Source: Planctomycetota bacterium
GTDB lineage: Bacteria > Planctomycetota > UBA1135 > UBA2386
NCBI GenBank assembly: GCA_020638695.1
Contig: JACKIB010000008.1
Coordinates: forward strand, 166,486-230,485
Reading direction: 5' to 3'
Length of the DNA: 64,000 bases
The position numbers were made by a program, and so were the translations under genes. Below, one piece after another: positions 8,411-17,780 of the stretch (positions within the stretch are counted from its first letter, which is position 1; the number at the start of each line of letters is the position of its first letter). The notes under the pieces are model-generated. The model did not search any database, was not told the DNA's origin, and saw nothing but the letters and a program-made list of their open reading frames with translations.

Positions 8411-11383
8411 ATGAAGAGTTTCCTCGTCGTTCTCGTCTGCCTCGGCGTGCTCGGCATCGCCTGGTTCCTGTTCCAGGCCCCGCCGACCAAGATCCCCAGC
8501 ATCCCGGTCGAGTCCGGTCCCGCGGTGGATTCGGCGGGGGCGATCTCCACGTCGGGTCCCGCGACTTCCTCCGCGGTGGATGCGACCGGCGTCAAGTCGG
8601 TCCGCGAGGAGTTGGTGGCGAAGGGCAAGGAGACCGATCCCGTGATCCTCGCCGCACTGGCGGGCTTCCGCGGTCAGTTGGTGACCGAGGAAGGACAACC
8701 CCTGTCCGGCAAGCGGGTGCGCTTCCTGCGGCTCGATCTCGAGGCGGTCGCGATGCCCTATGTGTTCGCTCCGGACCTGCCGCAGATGGAGCCGAACGTC
8801 GAGATGTACGAGGCGACCAGTGGGTCGGACGGCACCTTCGAGGTCCGCGGGGTGTGGCCGCAGGTGATCTATGTCATGGTCGCGGACCAGGGCGGGGACA
8901 GTCAGCTCACCCGAGTGGTCGAGCGGACGCCGGGACCCGGCGAGGTCATCGATCTCGGGCGCATCGTGCTGCAGGCACTCGGCACCATCGTCGGTCGCAT
9001 CGAGAACGAGGACGGCGAACCGGTCCGCGGCGCCCTGGTGCACGCGCTGAACCTCCCCGGCCCGGCGTTCGACGCGGTGCCGCTGGAGCGCTTCGATCCG
9101 CACGGAGGGATGATCATTCGCGAGGGCGGGACCACCGTGGTGGCGACTTTCCCACCGACCGTGAAACGGCTGTACGACATGCTGCCGTTGCCGGTCGCGC
9201 AGTCCGACGACAAGGGTGCGTTCGAGCTGCGCGGAGTGCAGCCCGGCGACAACGTGGTGGTGATCAACAAGCGTGGTCTCCAACCGCTGGTCAAGAAGGC
9301 ATTGCGCGTCAAGTCCGGGGCCGAGAAGGATGCCGGCACTCTGCGGATGCGCGAGGGCGAGATCGTGCGCGGCAAGGTCGTGGACAGCGCCGGACAACCG
9401 ATTGCCGGCGCCCAGGTGCTGCTGGCCAACAAGTCCTTGATCGCACCGGTGCACTTCGCGAGCTATGCCAAGCCGACGGATGCCAAGGGGAACTTCTCGC
9501 TCACCGGGATGAGCCCCGGCCAGGTGTTCGTCGCTGTGCGGCGCTCGGACAAGGACGGGTGGACGACTCGCGGTCCGGAGAGCGTGAACGCGGATCTCGA
9601 GATCAAGCTGGCCGCGCGCCGCACGCTGACCATTCGCTTCCGCCCCGAGGCCGGCGCAGTGCCGGAGAAGGTGGACATGCGGATGATCGGCGTGAAGGGT
9701 GGCAACGGCCCTCCGGTGTTCGATCTGGCGCTGTCCGGCATGTTGCCCTGGATCAACCTCGACGGTCGGATCACCCGGCTCGACGACGGCCGGTTTCGCA
9801 TCACGGACCTCGACGCGGGCGACTACGCGCTCGCGGTCAAGGCTCCGGGATTCGCCGCCGCCAAGCACGAGCTCACGCTGGACTCGGATGCCGAGGTCGA
9901 AATCGCACTGATACCCGCGATCACGGCGAAGGTGCAGGTGGTCGACGAAGCCGGCAAGCCGGTGCGCAACGCGAGCATCTACGTGGAGCTGCGCGGCAAG
10001 AAGCGCAGCGAACGCGTGCAGCAGGCGCCGATCGCGGTCGGCCGCACCGACGAAGGCGGCGAGCTGTTGGTCGAGAACGCACAGCGCGGCGGGGCGCGGC
10101 TCAGCGCGTCGCACCCGGCGTACGGCTTCTACCACCTGCAAGTCGAGCTCCCGTCGGCCCAGCCGATCGTGTTCCGGGTGTTCAAGGCCGGGTGGCTGGA
10201 GGGCACCCTGCTCGACAAGGGCAAGCCGGTGCTGCCCGGCAAGCACACGCTGCTGGTGATGCGTCACTGGCAGGAGACCCGCGGCGCGCTCGAGGTGCCG
10301 CCGCGCATGTCGACGTCCGGCGCCGAAGGCGCGTTCCGAGTCAACGGCTTGGCTCCCGGCCGCTACTGGGTGCAGGCGATTCCGAGCATCGGGCTGTTGG
10401 GGACCCCCGGCGGTATCGCTGAAATGGCGATGGGTCGGCACCGGCACGTCGAGATGCAGGAGGTGGTGATCGAGTCCGGCCGGGGGTCGACGCTCGAGTT
10501 CGACCTCTCGGGCAAGCGCAAGATCACCGGACCCTCCGCCCGCATCTCCGGTACCGTGCTGCTCAACGGGCGTCCGGGCGCGGGCTTGATGGTGCAGGGC
10601 TGGGGTCAGAACCAACTGTACGCAGACGTCGATGAAGCGGGGCGATTCGACCTCGGCCAGGTCGAAGTCGGGCACTTCAACATCAGTCTGCGGTACGGCG
10701 AGTCGGCAAAGGTGGAGCCAGGTCGGCGCGAGACCGTGTTCTGGAGCCGCAGCGGGAAGGTCGAGGAGGGCAAGGACCTGGTGTTCGACATCGTGATCGA
10801 CACCGGGTCGATCCGCGGGCAGGTGGTCGACAGCAGCGGACGCCCCGCGGCGGGAATCCAGTTGAGGGCGGTCTCCCAGGTCATCCCCAAACCGGGGCAG
10901 CAGCCCCAGCCCGGCGGTGCGTCACAGAAGGTGACCAGCGACGCCAACGGCGAGTTCCACTTCCAGGAAGTCGCGACCGGCAAGTACGTCGTCAAGGCAG
11001 AGAACAACGGTTTCGGCCGCTCTTCCCAGTTCGAGGTGCAGGCCGGCGCACCCACGGCCGGTGTGCGCATCGAACTGCAGACCGTCTACAAGGTGGAGGG
11101 GTCGATCGACCTGTCCGTCTATCCGAAGCAGCCCGAGCACCTCTACATCCACGTCCGGGGACCGGTCGCCCGGGGCAACTACCAGCGGATCGAGAAAGAC
11201 GGCAAGTTCCATCTCGAGAACCTGCCGGCCGGGAGCTACCGGATGCAGATCTACTGCTGGAGCTCGGAGATCGACAACAAGTTCCGCAACGGCTACGCCC
11301 CGCAGAAGATCGAGGTGCGCGGCGACATGAAGGACGTGCGGATCGTCCCGGTGTTCGTCAACCCGGAGAGCAAGCGCAAGTAG
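8411..11383 (+). CDS. Large exported protein with carboxypeptidase-regulatory-like domains (paralogue of preceding gene)
   Basis: A 990-residue protein with an N-terminal hydrophobic segment (FLVVLVCLGVLGIAWFLF, residues 4-21) serving as signal peptide or anchor, then repeated CarbopepD_reg-like beta modules. Collinear matches to the preceding protein run through most of its length, for example VERTPGPGEVIDLG, NLPGPAFDAVPLERFDPHG and ISGTVLLNGRPG. The Shine-Dalgarno region lies in the 13-nt gap after the upstream stop, so the two are very likely one transcript. No catalytic residues or binding motifs stand out. A role as an envelope scaffold or adhesin-like protein would be a guess; only the architecture is supported. 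Confidence 0.85.
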   Translation: MKSFLVVLVCLGVLGIAWFLFQAPPTKIPSIPVESGPAVDSAGAISTSGPATSSAVDATGVKSVREELVAKGKETDPVILAALAGFRGQLVTEEGQPLSGKRVRFLRLDLEAVAMPYVFAPDLPQMEPNVEMYEATSGSDGTFEVRGVWPQVIYVMVADQGGDSQLTRVVERTPGPGEVIDLGRIVLQALGTIVGRIENEDGEPVRGALVHALNLPGPAFDAVPLERFDPHGGMIIREGGTTVVATFPPTVKRLYDMLPLPVAQSDDKGAFELRGVQPGDNVVVINKRGLQPLVKKALRVKSGAEKDAGTLRMREGEIVRGKVVDSAGQPIAGAQVLLANKSLIAPVHFASYAKPTDAKGNFSLTGMSPGQVFVAVRRSDKDGWTTRGPESVNADLEIKLAARRTLTIRFRPEAGAVPEKVDMRMIGVKGGNGPPVFDLALSGMLPWINLDGRITRLDDGRFRITDLDAGDYALAVKAPGFAAAKHELTLDSDAEVEIALIPAITAKVQVVDEAGKPVRNASIYVELRGKKRSERVQQAPIAVGRTDEGGELLVENAQRGGARLSASHPAYGFYHLQVELPSAQPIVFRVFKAGWLEGTLLDKGKPVLPGKHTLLVMRHWQETRGALEVPPRMSTSGAEGAFRVNGLAPGRYWVQAIPSIGLLGTPGGIAEMAMGRHRHVEMQEVVIESGRGSTLEFDLSGKRKITGPSARISGTVLLNGRPGAGLMVQGWGQNQLYADVDEAGRFDLGQVEVGHFNISLRYGESAKVEPGRRETVFWSRSGKVEEGKDLVFDIVIDTGSIRGQVVDSSGRPAAGIQLRAVSQVIPKPGQQPQPGGASQKVTSDANGEFHFQEVATGKYVVKAENNGFGRSSQFEVQAGAPTAGVRIELQTVYKVEGSIDLSVYPKQPEHLYIHVRGPVARGNYQRIEKDGKFHLENLPAGSYRMQIYCWSSEIDNKFRNGYAPQKIEVRGDMKDVRIVPVFVNPESKRK

Positions 11384-11469
11384 CCGATTCGCTGGAGGCG
11401 CGTCGGCGGTCAGAGGATCCGTCAACTCGCCGCGCGGGCACGCAAGCTTCGCTTGCCCGTGAGCTGGAC

Positions 11470-13179
11470 GTGGCTGGGACTCCGGTCGGTCTGATCCCGA
11501 GTCCATCGGACCGTCGGTCGAAGACCCGATTCACGGGGCAGGCTTCGCCCGGGGGCAATACGATCTGTGGCCGAATCGTGCGGCACCCACCCGAAAGCGC
11601 TGATCCCGGATCCGGCCGGAGGCTGCTGGTCCGCATCGCGATCCTCGTTATCACAGTGGCCGCCGGGTTGTGGTGGTGGCCCGGGCTCGCCGCGGCGGAT
11701 GCGTCGCCGGTTGGTGTGGACGACATGGCGGAGTCGCCCGCAGGGGCTGTCGCCGCGGCAGTGGAGCCGGAACGGCCCGGTACACCGGCCCAGACCACCG
11801 AGTCCCGCAACTCACTCGAAGCAGTGCCGGTGTTGCACGTGATTCGAGAGGACACTGGCGCGGCCTTGGCCCGGGCGGTCGTGCTCGGGAGTTCGGGGGA
11901 GACGCCGGTTCCGAAGATCGTCCGTCTGGGGATGACCGACCACGAAGGCCGGCTCGCACTGGGCGCGTCGAGCTACCGCGATGTCGTCGTGTTCATGCTC
12001 GGCTACTCGTTGCACCGGCGACCCTGGCCGCAGGGGCGAACAGTCGTGGCGATGCGCCACCGACCCTCGATCAGCTGCACCATCCGTGGCGTGGGTGAGC
12101 GCGAGGCGCGAGCCTACCGGCTCGGCGTGCGGGTGCGCGCGCCCAGTGATGCACTGCGGGAGCTGGTTTCCGCGCAGGCCGGAAGCCTCGATCGAAGCAC
12201 TTGGCCGGTGTCGCGGCTCGATCATGTGGAAATAGCGGCGCCCAGCTACGACCCGTGCACGGTCGAGCTGGTCGCTTGGCCTCGTTGTCCGACCGCGACG
12301 CCACGCGTCGCGTCGGTGGCGGTGCCGCGGTTGAGTGCGAATCAGTGCGTCGAGCTCCGGTTCGATCCGGAACTGCAGCTCGACGAAGTGGCGGTGACCC
12401 TGGACTTCCAGGTGCTCGGTCTCGATGCGCGCGGCCTTCGGTTCCACGTCTCCGGGCCGTTGCCCGCCGCCAGCGGTCCGCCGGAGGCACACGAACCGAC
12501 CGAGCTGACGTTGGACGCGGATTCGGCGAACTCCGTGCGGCAGGAGAGGCGATTGCCGTTCGGGTTCTACGACTGCGCGGTGTCCGTTCCGAACGTCGGC
12601 CGGTTCCCGCTGCACCGCTTCGAGGTGTCCGGACCGACGCGCGTTGTCGTGCACCGAAGCCTGCCGCTGGTGACGGGCGAGATCGAGGTGCCTCTCGAAC
12701 GCAAGTTCGCGACGCGGGAGCTGATCGTGCGCCTCACGGACGGGGAGCGCGTCCTGGTGCGGCGCGTCCTGCGGCCGTCGAATACGAACGAGCCGATGCG
12801 GTGCACCTACGCCGTGCCGCGCGGATCCGTGGCATGGGCGTTCGTGGAGGCCAGCCCGGCGGGTTGGCGCACGTTGCCGCAGCGCGTGCCGACGGAGCGA
12901 AGCGGCGCCAGGGTCGTGGCGACCCATTGGATGCTGAAGAGCTCGGTGATGTTCCTCACGGGCACGACGGCCAAGCTCGACCGGCCGCACTGGATCGAAG
13001 TGGAGTGCCTCGTCACCGGATTGATCCGGCGCACACGTGCCTCCGAAGGCCCAGCCTTCAGCGTCGATCAACTGTACCACGGCGAGCATCGGGCCCGGGT
13101 GGTTTGGGAGGGCGGTGCCGCGGAGTGGCTGCGGTTTCGCCTACCGCGATCGAACCACACGATGTGGCTACCGAACTGA
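11470..13179 (+). CDS. Membrane-anchored protein of unknown function
   Basis: Up to 569 residues, read from a GTG at 11470; a GTG at 11578 is an equally possible start and would place the hydrophobic segment (LVRIAILVITVAAGLWWWPG) close to the N-terminus. After this segment comes a Pro/Ala/Glu-rich stretch and then a domain beginning VPVLHVIREDTGAALARAVV, similar in style to a carboxypeptidase-regulatory-like module, followed by beta-rich sequence without recognisable motifs. It follows the two large CarbopepD_reg proteins on the same strand and may belong with them. I do not recognise a family. Start uncertain, existence likely because the frame is long and codon use matches the neighbours. 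Confidence 0.65.
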   Translation: MAGTPVGLIPSPSDRRSKTRFTGQASPGGNTICGRIVRHPPESADPGSGRRLLVRIAILVITVAAGLWWWPGLAAADASPVGVDDMAESPAGAVAAAVEPERPGTPAQTTESRNSLEAVPVLHVIREDTGAALARAVVLGSSGETPVPKIVRLGMTDHEGRLALGASSYRDVVVFMLGYSLHRRPWPQGRTVVAMRHRPSISCTIRGVGEREARAYRLGVRVRAPSDALRELVSAQAGSLDRSTWPVSRLDHVEIAAPSYDPCTVELVAWPRCPTATPRVASVAVPRLSANQCVELRFDPELQLDEVAVTLDFQVLGLDARGLRFHVSGPLPAASGPPEAHEPTELTLDADSANSVRQERRLPFGFYDCAVSVPNVGRFPLHRFEVSGPTRVVVHRSLPLVTGEIEVPLERKFATRELIVRLTDGERVLVRRVLRPSNTNEPMRCTYAVPRGSVAWAFVEASPAGWRTLPQRVPTERSGARVVATHWMLKSSVMFLTGTTAKLDRPHWIEVECLVTGLIRRTRASEGPAFSVDQLYHGEHRARVVWEGGAAEWLRFRLPRSNHTMWLPN

Positions 13180-13362
13180 TTCGCCCCGGTTCGGGGCGCC
13201 CGGATCCGACGCCGGACGGTGCGCAGGGTCGTGCCGTGGCGGTTGCCGCCACGAGGCCTTAGGCTCGCCGTTCGCTGCGAGTTCCGAAGCGAGGTCTCGG
13301 ACCTTGCTCGGCAGTCCTCGCCGTTGGACGGGCAGCGGCACCGAGACGAGGAAACCCAGAGA

Positions 13363-13974
13363 ATGAACACCAGCCGGGCGATCGACATCCTCACGACCCG
13401 AGTCGCCTCGACCCTCGGCCTCGGCCTCGGCCTCTGCGCCGGCTGTGCGGCGTACGTCCCGGTCGCGAGCAATGTGTCGATCGCACACTGCGAACTTCGG
13501 CGCTCACCCACACCGGCCCAGGCCTCGACGTTCCTGGATTCCTGGAAAGGGGCGGTCCACGATGCGGCTCTCTCCGTGGCGTCCACGTGCGAGCACTTCA
13601 CCGACGTGTTCTCGATCGGTCGGAAACCACCGAGCCGGGTCCGAGGCGAGGTAACGCTCCACCTGAGGCATCGTGGTGAGAAGCTCTGCGTGCAGTACGG
13701 GCTGTTCCTCGACGGACAGGTGTCCCTGAGACTCGATCGGATCGAGCGAACGGGGCAGGGGCAGAAGGAGTTGAGTCACCGCGAGTGCGAACTGCTCGTC
13801 GAGACGCTGTTCGCGATGGCTGCGCTCGCTGCGTTCCCGCAGCTCGACCTTGCCGATCCGGACGCGTACCGAAAGGACCTGGGTGCGCGGATCGAGCTGC
13901 TCACCCGCAACGCACCGTTCGACAGGGATCCGTGGACCCGTGTCCGCGAACTCGCTGCGAGACGTTCCAAGTAG
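13363..13974 (+). CDS. Small lipoprotein of unknown function
   Basis: A 203-residue protein from the ATG at 13363, chosen because it gives a lipoprotein signal: a basic N-terminus, hydrophobic stretch STLGLGLGLCAGC and a lipobox LCAG-C. The frame is open further upstream but reads as Arg-rich sequence. The mature part has no motif I recognise; it contains paired Cys near the centre (ASTCEHF; EKLCVQYG) and a helical C-terminus. Its stop is followed about 35 bp later by a family B repeat. It lies in the same direction as the anchored proteins upstream. Function unknown. Confidence 0.6.
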   Translation: MNTSRAIDILTTRVASTLGLGLGLCAGCAAYVPVASNVSIAHCELRRSPTPAQASTFLDSWKGAVHDAALSVASTCEHFTDVFSIGRKPPSRVRGEVTLHLRHRGEKLCVQYGLFLDGQVSLRLDRIERTGQGQKELSHRECELLVETLFAMAALAAFPQLDLADPDAYRKDLGARIELLTRNAPFDRDPWTRVRELAARRSK

Positions 13975-14009
13975 TCCGCACTGATCACCGTCCGATGGCT
14001 GCGAAACCC

Positions 14010-14176
14010 CAGTGCCCCTCTTCGGAAGTTCGCAGCAAGTGTGGCTGCGTCAGTCGATTCGCGCGCAAGGCGCTGCGACGACACGGCTTGTTGGTGGACA
14101 AGCTGAGGAGCAGCAACGCAGCGAGCGGATCGAATGACCGGGCACATGTGCTGCGAACTCCGGACGCGGGGCACTA
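14010..14176 (+). repeat. Family B repeat, copy B1 (167 bp, MITE-like)
   Basis: Begins AGTGCCCCTC and ends GCGGGGCACTA, with imperfect inverted termini (AGTTCGCAGCA near the left end, TGCTGCGAACT near the right). The middle contains the shared core GGCTTGT-TGGTGG-ACAAGCT flanked by CGCTGCG and CGCAGCG, which can pair as an outer stem. The right end abuts CTAG; at the left the expected T of TAG is C. Nearly identical copies lie at 30473-30640, 34149-34315, 49754-49920 and 63908-64000. Confidence 0.9.
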
Positions 14177-14289
14177 GATGCCCGCCCCTGCTGCGTCGGC
14201 CTCGGTCGCATTCCTCGATACATCTACCGATGCGCCTCTGGTTGGCTCGGTTGCCTTCCGTGTGTCCACACACACCTGCGACGGGCCAA

Positions 14290-14350
14290 CCCGGACGTGC
14301 GTGACCGATCTGCTGCGATTGCGCAAGGTCGCTGCAGGCTGCGGAGCCCA
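14290..14350 (+). repeat. Remnant of a family C repeat
   Basis: The stretch GTGACCGATCTGCTGCGATT followed by GCGCAAGGTCGCTGCAGGCT closely matches the left part of family C (GACCGAGCTGCTGCGATCGC, GCAAGTTCGCTGCTGG). Only this part survives. It overlaps the upstream portion of the open frame of the PDZ lipoprotein, which argues that the true start of that gene lies after it. Confidence 0.55.
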
Positions 14351-14351
14351 C

Positions 14352-15479
14352 GTGCGGAGCCATCCCCCCACGTCGCACGACCCGCGTGCGCTCCTCGCGC
14401 TGCCCGTCGCGTTCGTCATCGCGGCCTGCGCGGCTTCGCAGTCCGCCCGAGGCACCGAGACCCGATCGCCGCCAGTCGAGCCGGGCAGCTTCGACCCAGC
14501 GCGAATCGACGCCGGACGCTGGGGAATCCTCCGGGACCGGCTGGCTTCGCTGCGCACGCGACTCGGGCTCGGAATGCAGTTCTTCCGCTGCGGTGGCCGC
14601 GGCGCGTTCCTCGAGGAGCTGCGCAAGGTTCGCACGCCGTTCGCCGCACGCGTGGAGATCGGTTGGGTCACTCCGGGGGACGGTCGCTATGTCGGCACGC
14701 ACCTGTCCCGCACCCCGCGGCAGATCGAGGCGATGTCCGACGCGGCGTTCGTGCAGTGGCGCCGGTCGTGGTCAGTCGTCGGCGAGCTCGAGCACCGGCG
14801 GTTCCATCCGCTCCCGGACGAGCTGCGCGGCTACGGTGGTCCCGAGGCCAGGGAACGCGTGCTGCACAACCTCCGCTTGCTGATGGCGGCGAAGGATCGG
14901 GACGCGTTCCTGGCGTCGGTGGAGGACCGGATCGAGAACGGCTACTTGTCGGTCCTCTTCCCGCCGAAGGGCGGCCAGGGGCCGACGTGGTACGGGTTCT
15001 CGGTCGGCGAAGTGGCGGCGCTGGACGAGCGCGGGTTCCGGACTTGGCGCCAGCGCTTTCTCCGCTGGGTCGAAACCCACACGCCGGGCCAGTCGCGGGT
15101 CCGCCTGTTCGGTACCGCGACCGACGCGGCGTTCGAGCAGCTGTACAACGAGTCGAAGGATCGGCAGGGTCGACATGACATCCGCCGCGCGTTCGCGAGC
15201 CTCCGCGAGCGCACGGGAATCCGGCTGCGCTACCCGCGCTTCGCCGAGGGCCGGACCGCTGCAGTCGTCGCGAGTGTCGCGCCCGGATCCGAAGCGGCGC
15301 GGTGCGGGCTGACCGAAGGGGACACGGTGCTCGCGGTCGAGGGTGCGAGGGTCCCCGACTGGGACGACTTCACCTACCACCTGGGCGCGTACCGGCCTGA
15401 TTCGATCGTCGCCCTGCAGGTGCGGACGAACCTCGGCACCGCCGCTGTGCGGTACTTCCGGGTCGGTCCGACCCACTGA
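14352..15479 (+). CDS. Lipoprotein with a C-terminal PDZ domain
   Basis: About 375 residues from a GTG at 14352. The frame is open back to an ATG at 14178, but that extra stretch lies on a family C repeat remnant; the GTG start puts a signal sequence (ALLALPVAFVIAAC) with a lipobox near the N-terminus. The C-terminal 90 residues form a PDZ domain: GIRLRYPRF, VVASVAPGSEAARCGLTEGDTVLAVEGARV, then a DDFTYHL and VALQVR strand. PDZ domains bind peptide C-termini, often in periplasmic proteases, but no Ser/His/Asp protease triad is visible here. The middle (about 30-280) is helical and unrecognised. Existence is well supported; function and exact start are not. Confidence 0.75.
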   Translation: MRSHPPTSHDPRALLALPVAFVIAACAASQSARGTETRSPPVEPGSFDPARIDAGRWGILRDRLASLRTRLGLGMQFFRCGGRGAFLEELRKVRTPFAARVEIGWVTPGDGRYVGTHLSRTPRQIEAMSDAAFVQWRRSWSVVGELEHRRFHPLPDELRGYGGPEARERVLHNLRLLMAAKDRDAFLASVEDRIENGYLSVLFPPKGGQGPTWYGFSVGEVAALDERGFRTWRQRFLRWVETHTPGQSRVRLFGTATDAAFEQLYNESKDRQGRHDIRRAFASLRERTGIRLRYPRFAEGRTAAVVASVAPGSEAARCGLTEGDTVLAVEGARVPDWDDFTYHLGAYRPDSIVALQVRTNLGTAAVRYFRVGPTH

Positions 15480-15543
15480 GCTTCGGCGCAACCTCGGGCC
15501 GGTGGCGGCCTCCAGGAACCGCCACACGCGCCACGCTCGCAGC

Positions 15544-16233
15544 TCAGGAGATCTCGCGCACCGTCCCTGCCGGCGACCCGACCAGGACGCGACCGGCCAT
15601 GCCGACGAACAAGCCGTTGTCGAGCACTCCGGGGATCGCGTTGAGCTCGCGTTCGAGTTCGCGCGGCGCGTGGATCCCGTCGTCGAAGGCGCAGTCGAGG
15701 ATGCGGTTGCCGTTGTCGGTGCGCAGCGCCTCGCCGTCGGAGCCGCAGCGCAGCTCCGTGCTGCAGCCGAGCGTCTCGATCCGCCGTGCCGCTTGGCGCC
15801 AACCGAACTCCAGCACCTCGACCGGCAGGCGGAACGAGCGACCGAGCACTTCGACGAGCTTGTTCTCGCCGACCATCACCACCATTTCGGTGGCCGCGGC
15901 GGCGACGATCTTCTCGCGGACCAGGGCGGCGCCGCCGCCCTTGATCATGTCCTTGCGTGGGTCGATCTCGTCTGCACCATCGATCGTGAGGTCGAGTCGT
16001 TCGACCTGGTCCAGGCGCAGCAGGGGAATGCCGAGGTTTCGGGCCCGCTGCGCCGTGGCCTCGCTGGCCGGCACCCCTGCGACCTCGAGTCCTGCGCGCA
16101 CCCGCGCGGCCAGGTGGTCGAGGAAGCACCACAGGGTCGTGCCGCTGCCGAACCCGAGGCGCATCCCGGGCTCGACGAACTCGGCGGCTGCGCGCGCGGC
16201 GGCATCCTTGGCCGGGTCGAACGCTTCGGTCAT
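15544..16233 (-). CDS. rpiA: Ribose-5-phosphate isomerase A
   Basis: A 229-residue protein, the usual RpiA length. GFGSGTT at about 27-33 is the phosphate-binding loop, DGADEID and KGGGAALVREK carry the catalytic Asp/Glu/Lys of the family, and the C-terminal LDNGLFVGMAGRVLVG is conserved. It interconverts ribose-5-phosphate and ribulose-5-phosphate in the pentose phosphate pathway. The ATG at 16233 is chosen because the protein then begins right before the family-conserved helix (AFDPAKDAAARAAAEFV); the open frame upstream is unrelated sequence. It stands alone between two plus-strand genes of unknown function. Confidence 0.95.
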   Translation of the reverse strand: MTEAFDPAKDAAARAAAEFVEPGMRLGFGSGTTLWCFLDHLAARVRAGLEVAGVPASEATAQRARNLGIPLLRLDQVERLDLTIDGADEIDPRKDMIKGGGAALVREKIVAAAATEMVVMVGENKLVEVLGRSFRLPVEVLEFGWRQAARRIETLGCSTELRCGSDGEALRTDNGNRILDCAFDDGIHAPRELERELNAIPGVLDNGLFVGMAGRVLVGSPAGTVREIS

Positions 16234-16460
16234 GCCGCCACCATAGCCGTACGGTGCGCGAAAGCCGGCGCCCATCCTCGTGAGGACGACGACTCGGAAA
16301 CCCGCCACCGAGCCGTGCGGGACCCGTACCCGTCCCTCGGGATCCAGCCACCGGGCTTGTGGATCCGCGGGCCAACCGCGGGCACCGGTGAACGCTGCGT
16401 CGCGTACAGCGTTGGCCGACGGGCTATGCTCGCCCTCGGCCGGCGTGCGCCGGTCCTCCG

Positions 16461-17720
16461 ATGGCCAACGACCCGCAACCCGCAACCCCTCCCTCGCCGA
16501 ACCTGCGGGGCCGACCGCTGCGCCAACGCCACGGTGGGGACGCCCCGCGCTCGATGTGGCGTGCCATGCCCGCCTACCGCAAGGTGCTGATCCCGGGGCT
16601 GCTGGCGAGTGCGTTCGGGATCAGCTATCGCGAGCCGCTGGTGGAATGGGTGCGTTCGCTGCGGCCTGCGAGCTGCTCGGTGGTGCTGATCGACGATGCC
16701 GACCAACCGGTGGTCCCGCGCGGCAGGATAGACGTGTTCGAGCTGGACCGCTCCAGCCACCTGCCGTCGCCCGCGCCGCTGCTCGGGTCGATCGCGCTGT
16801 CGGGCGAGGCCCCCGGGGAGGAGATCGAGATCGACTCGCGGCGCTTTCCACCGTCGATCCAACTGCGCTTCCACGTCCCCGGATTCGGTGTCGACTACCG
16901 CAGCGTCGAACTCGCGACCGACCGGACCTACCGCATGCAGTTGAGCGAGCCGGTGACGGTCCGTGGTTGCGTGCGGAACGCGCACCAACCCCTGGCCGGA
17001 GCCCGCGTACTCGCGCTGGGTGGCGGGCCGCGCGGCGTGCTACTCGCCGAGGCGCGAACCGATGCCGACGGTTGCTACCGGCTGGTCGGGATCGCCCGCG
17101 CGGCCAAGTGGTTCACGTTCCGCGTGCTGCTGCCCGGGTACACGATGTGCGAGCGGGACTACCGGCTGGAGGCGAAAGACCGCGAGGCCGGCGACAGGGA
17201 CTTCTACCTCGACCCCGTGCCTCCGGTGTGTGGTGTGGTCCACGGCCCGTCGGACCTCCCGCTCGACGGATTGGAGGTCGGAGCGCTGGTGCTCGGTGGT
17301 CTGCGCGCCGCGGTCGCGACCGATGGCAGTTTCGAGCTGCACCACCTGCGGGCCGGTCAAGGGGTGCGTCTGTTGGTGCGCGGCTTACCCCCCGAGTTCA
17401 CCCAGCGGGCGGTGCGGGCCGCGGCGGGGGAACGCGTGGTGATCGAGGTGTGTCGCCGGGCGGAGTTGCGCGGCAAGGTGGTGTCGCGGCAGGCTCGCTT
17501 CGGGCTCGGCGGAGTCGAAGTGTGGCACGACGACAGCGACCGCGGCACGGAGATGGTCCGCACTGACGCCTCGGGCAACTTCCAACTGCAACACGCGCCG
17601 ACCGGTTCGCTGGTGTTGCACTTCGCGGTGCCCGCGGGTCCGCGCTTCCCGCAGGGGCGCGTGCTCCGGCGCGAGGTGGTCGCCGGTGTCGGATCCGAGT
17701 TGGTCGTTCCGATCGACTGA
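16461..17720 (+). CDS. Membrane-anchored protein with carboxypeptidase-regulatory-like modules
   Basis: A 419-residue protein from an ATG at 16461. A basic N-terminus precedes one hydrophobic segment (about residues 43-57, VLIPGLLASAFGISY), followed by three or more beta modules with the CarbopepD_reg style, for example VTVRGCVRNAHQPLAGARVLALGGGP and ELRGKVVSRQARFGLGGVEVWHDD, the latter ending with TDASGNFQLQHAPTGSL. In-frame ATGs at 16554 and 16566 are alternative starts nearer the membrane segment. It is distantly of the same type as the proteins at 5350-11383. No enzyme motif; function unknown. Confidence 0.75.
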   Translation: MANDPQPATPPSPNLRGRPLRQRHGGDAPRSMWRAMPAYRKVLIPGLLASAFGISYREPLVEWVRSLRPASCSVVLIDDADQPVVPRGRIDVFELDRSSHLPSPAPLLGSIALSGEAPGEEIEIDSRRFPPSIQLRFHVPGFGVDYRSVELATDRTYRMQLSEPVTVRGCVRNAHQPLAGARVLALGGGPRGVLLAEARTDADGCYRLVGIARAAKWFTFRVLLPGYTMCERDYRLEAKDREAGDRDFYLDPVPPVCGVVHGPSDLPLDGLEVGALVLGGLRAAVATDGSFELHHLRAGQGVRLLVRGLPPEFTQRAVRAAAGERVVIEVCRRAELRGKVVSRQARFGLGGVEVWHDDSDRGTEMVRTDASGNFQLQHAPTGSLVLHFAVPAGPRFPQGRVLRREVVAGVGSELVVPID

Positions 17721-17780
17721 GAGGTGCGCGCGGTGCGCGACCGTATCGAACCTCGTTCGCGCGCGGGGGGGTAACCCGGG

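Noticed and set aside
8402..10675. Long open frame on the minus strand opposite the second CarbopepD_reg protein
   Set aside because: It lies antisense to a gene with clear signal sequence and domain repeats; its translation is rich in His/Arg/Gln with no motif. In GC-rich DNA the antisense frame is often open.
14178..14351. N-terminal extension of the PDZ lipoprotein
   Set aside because: It includes a family C repeat remnant and would bury the lipoprotein signal about 80 residues into the protein.
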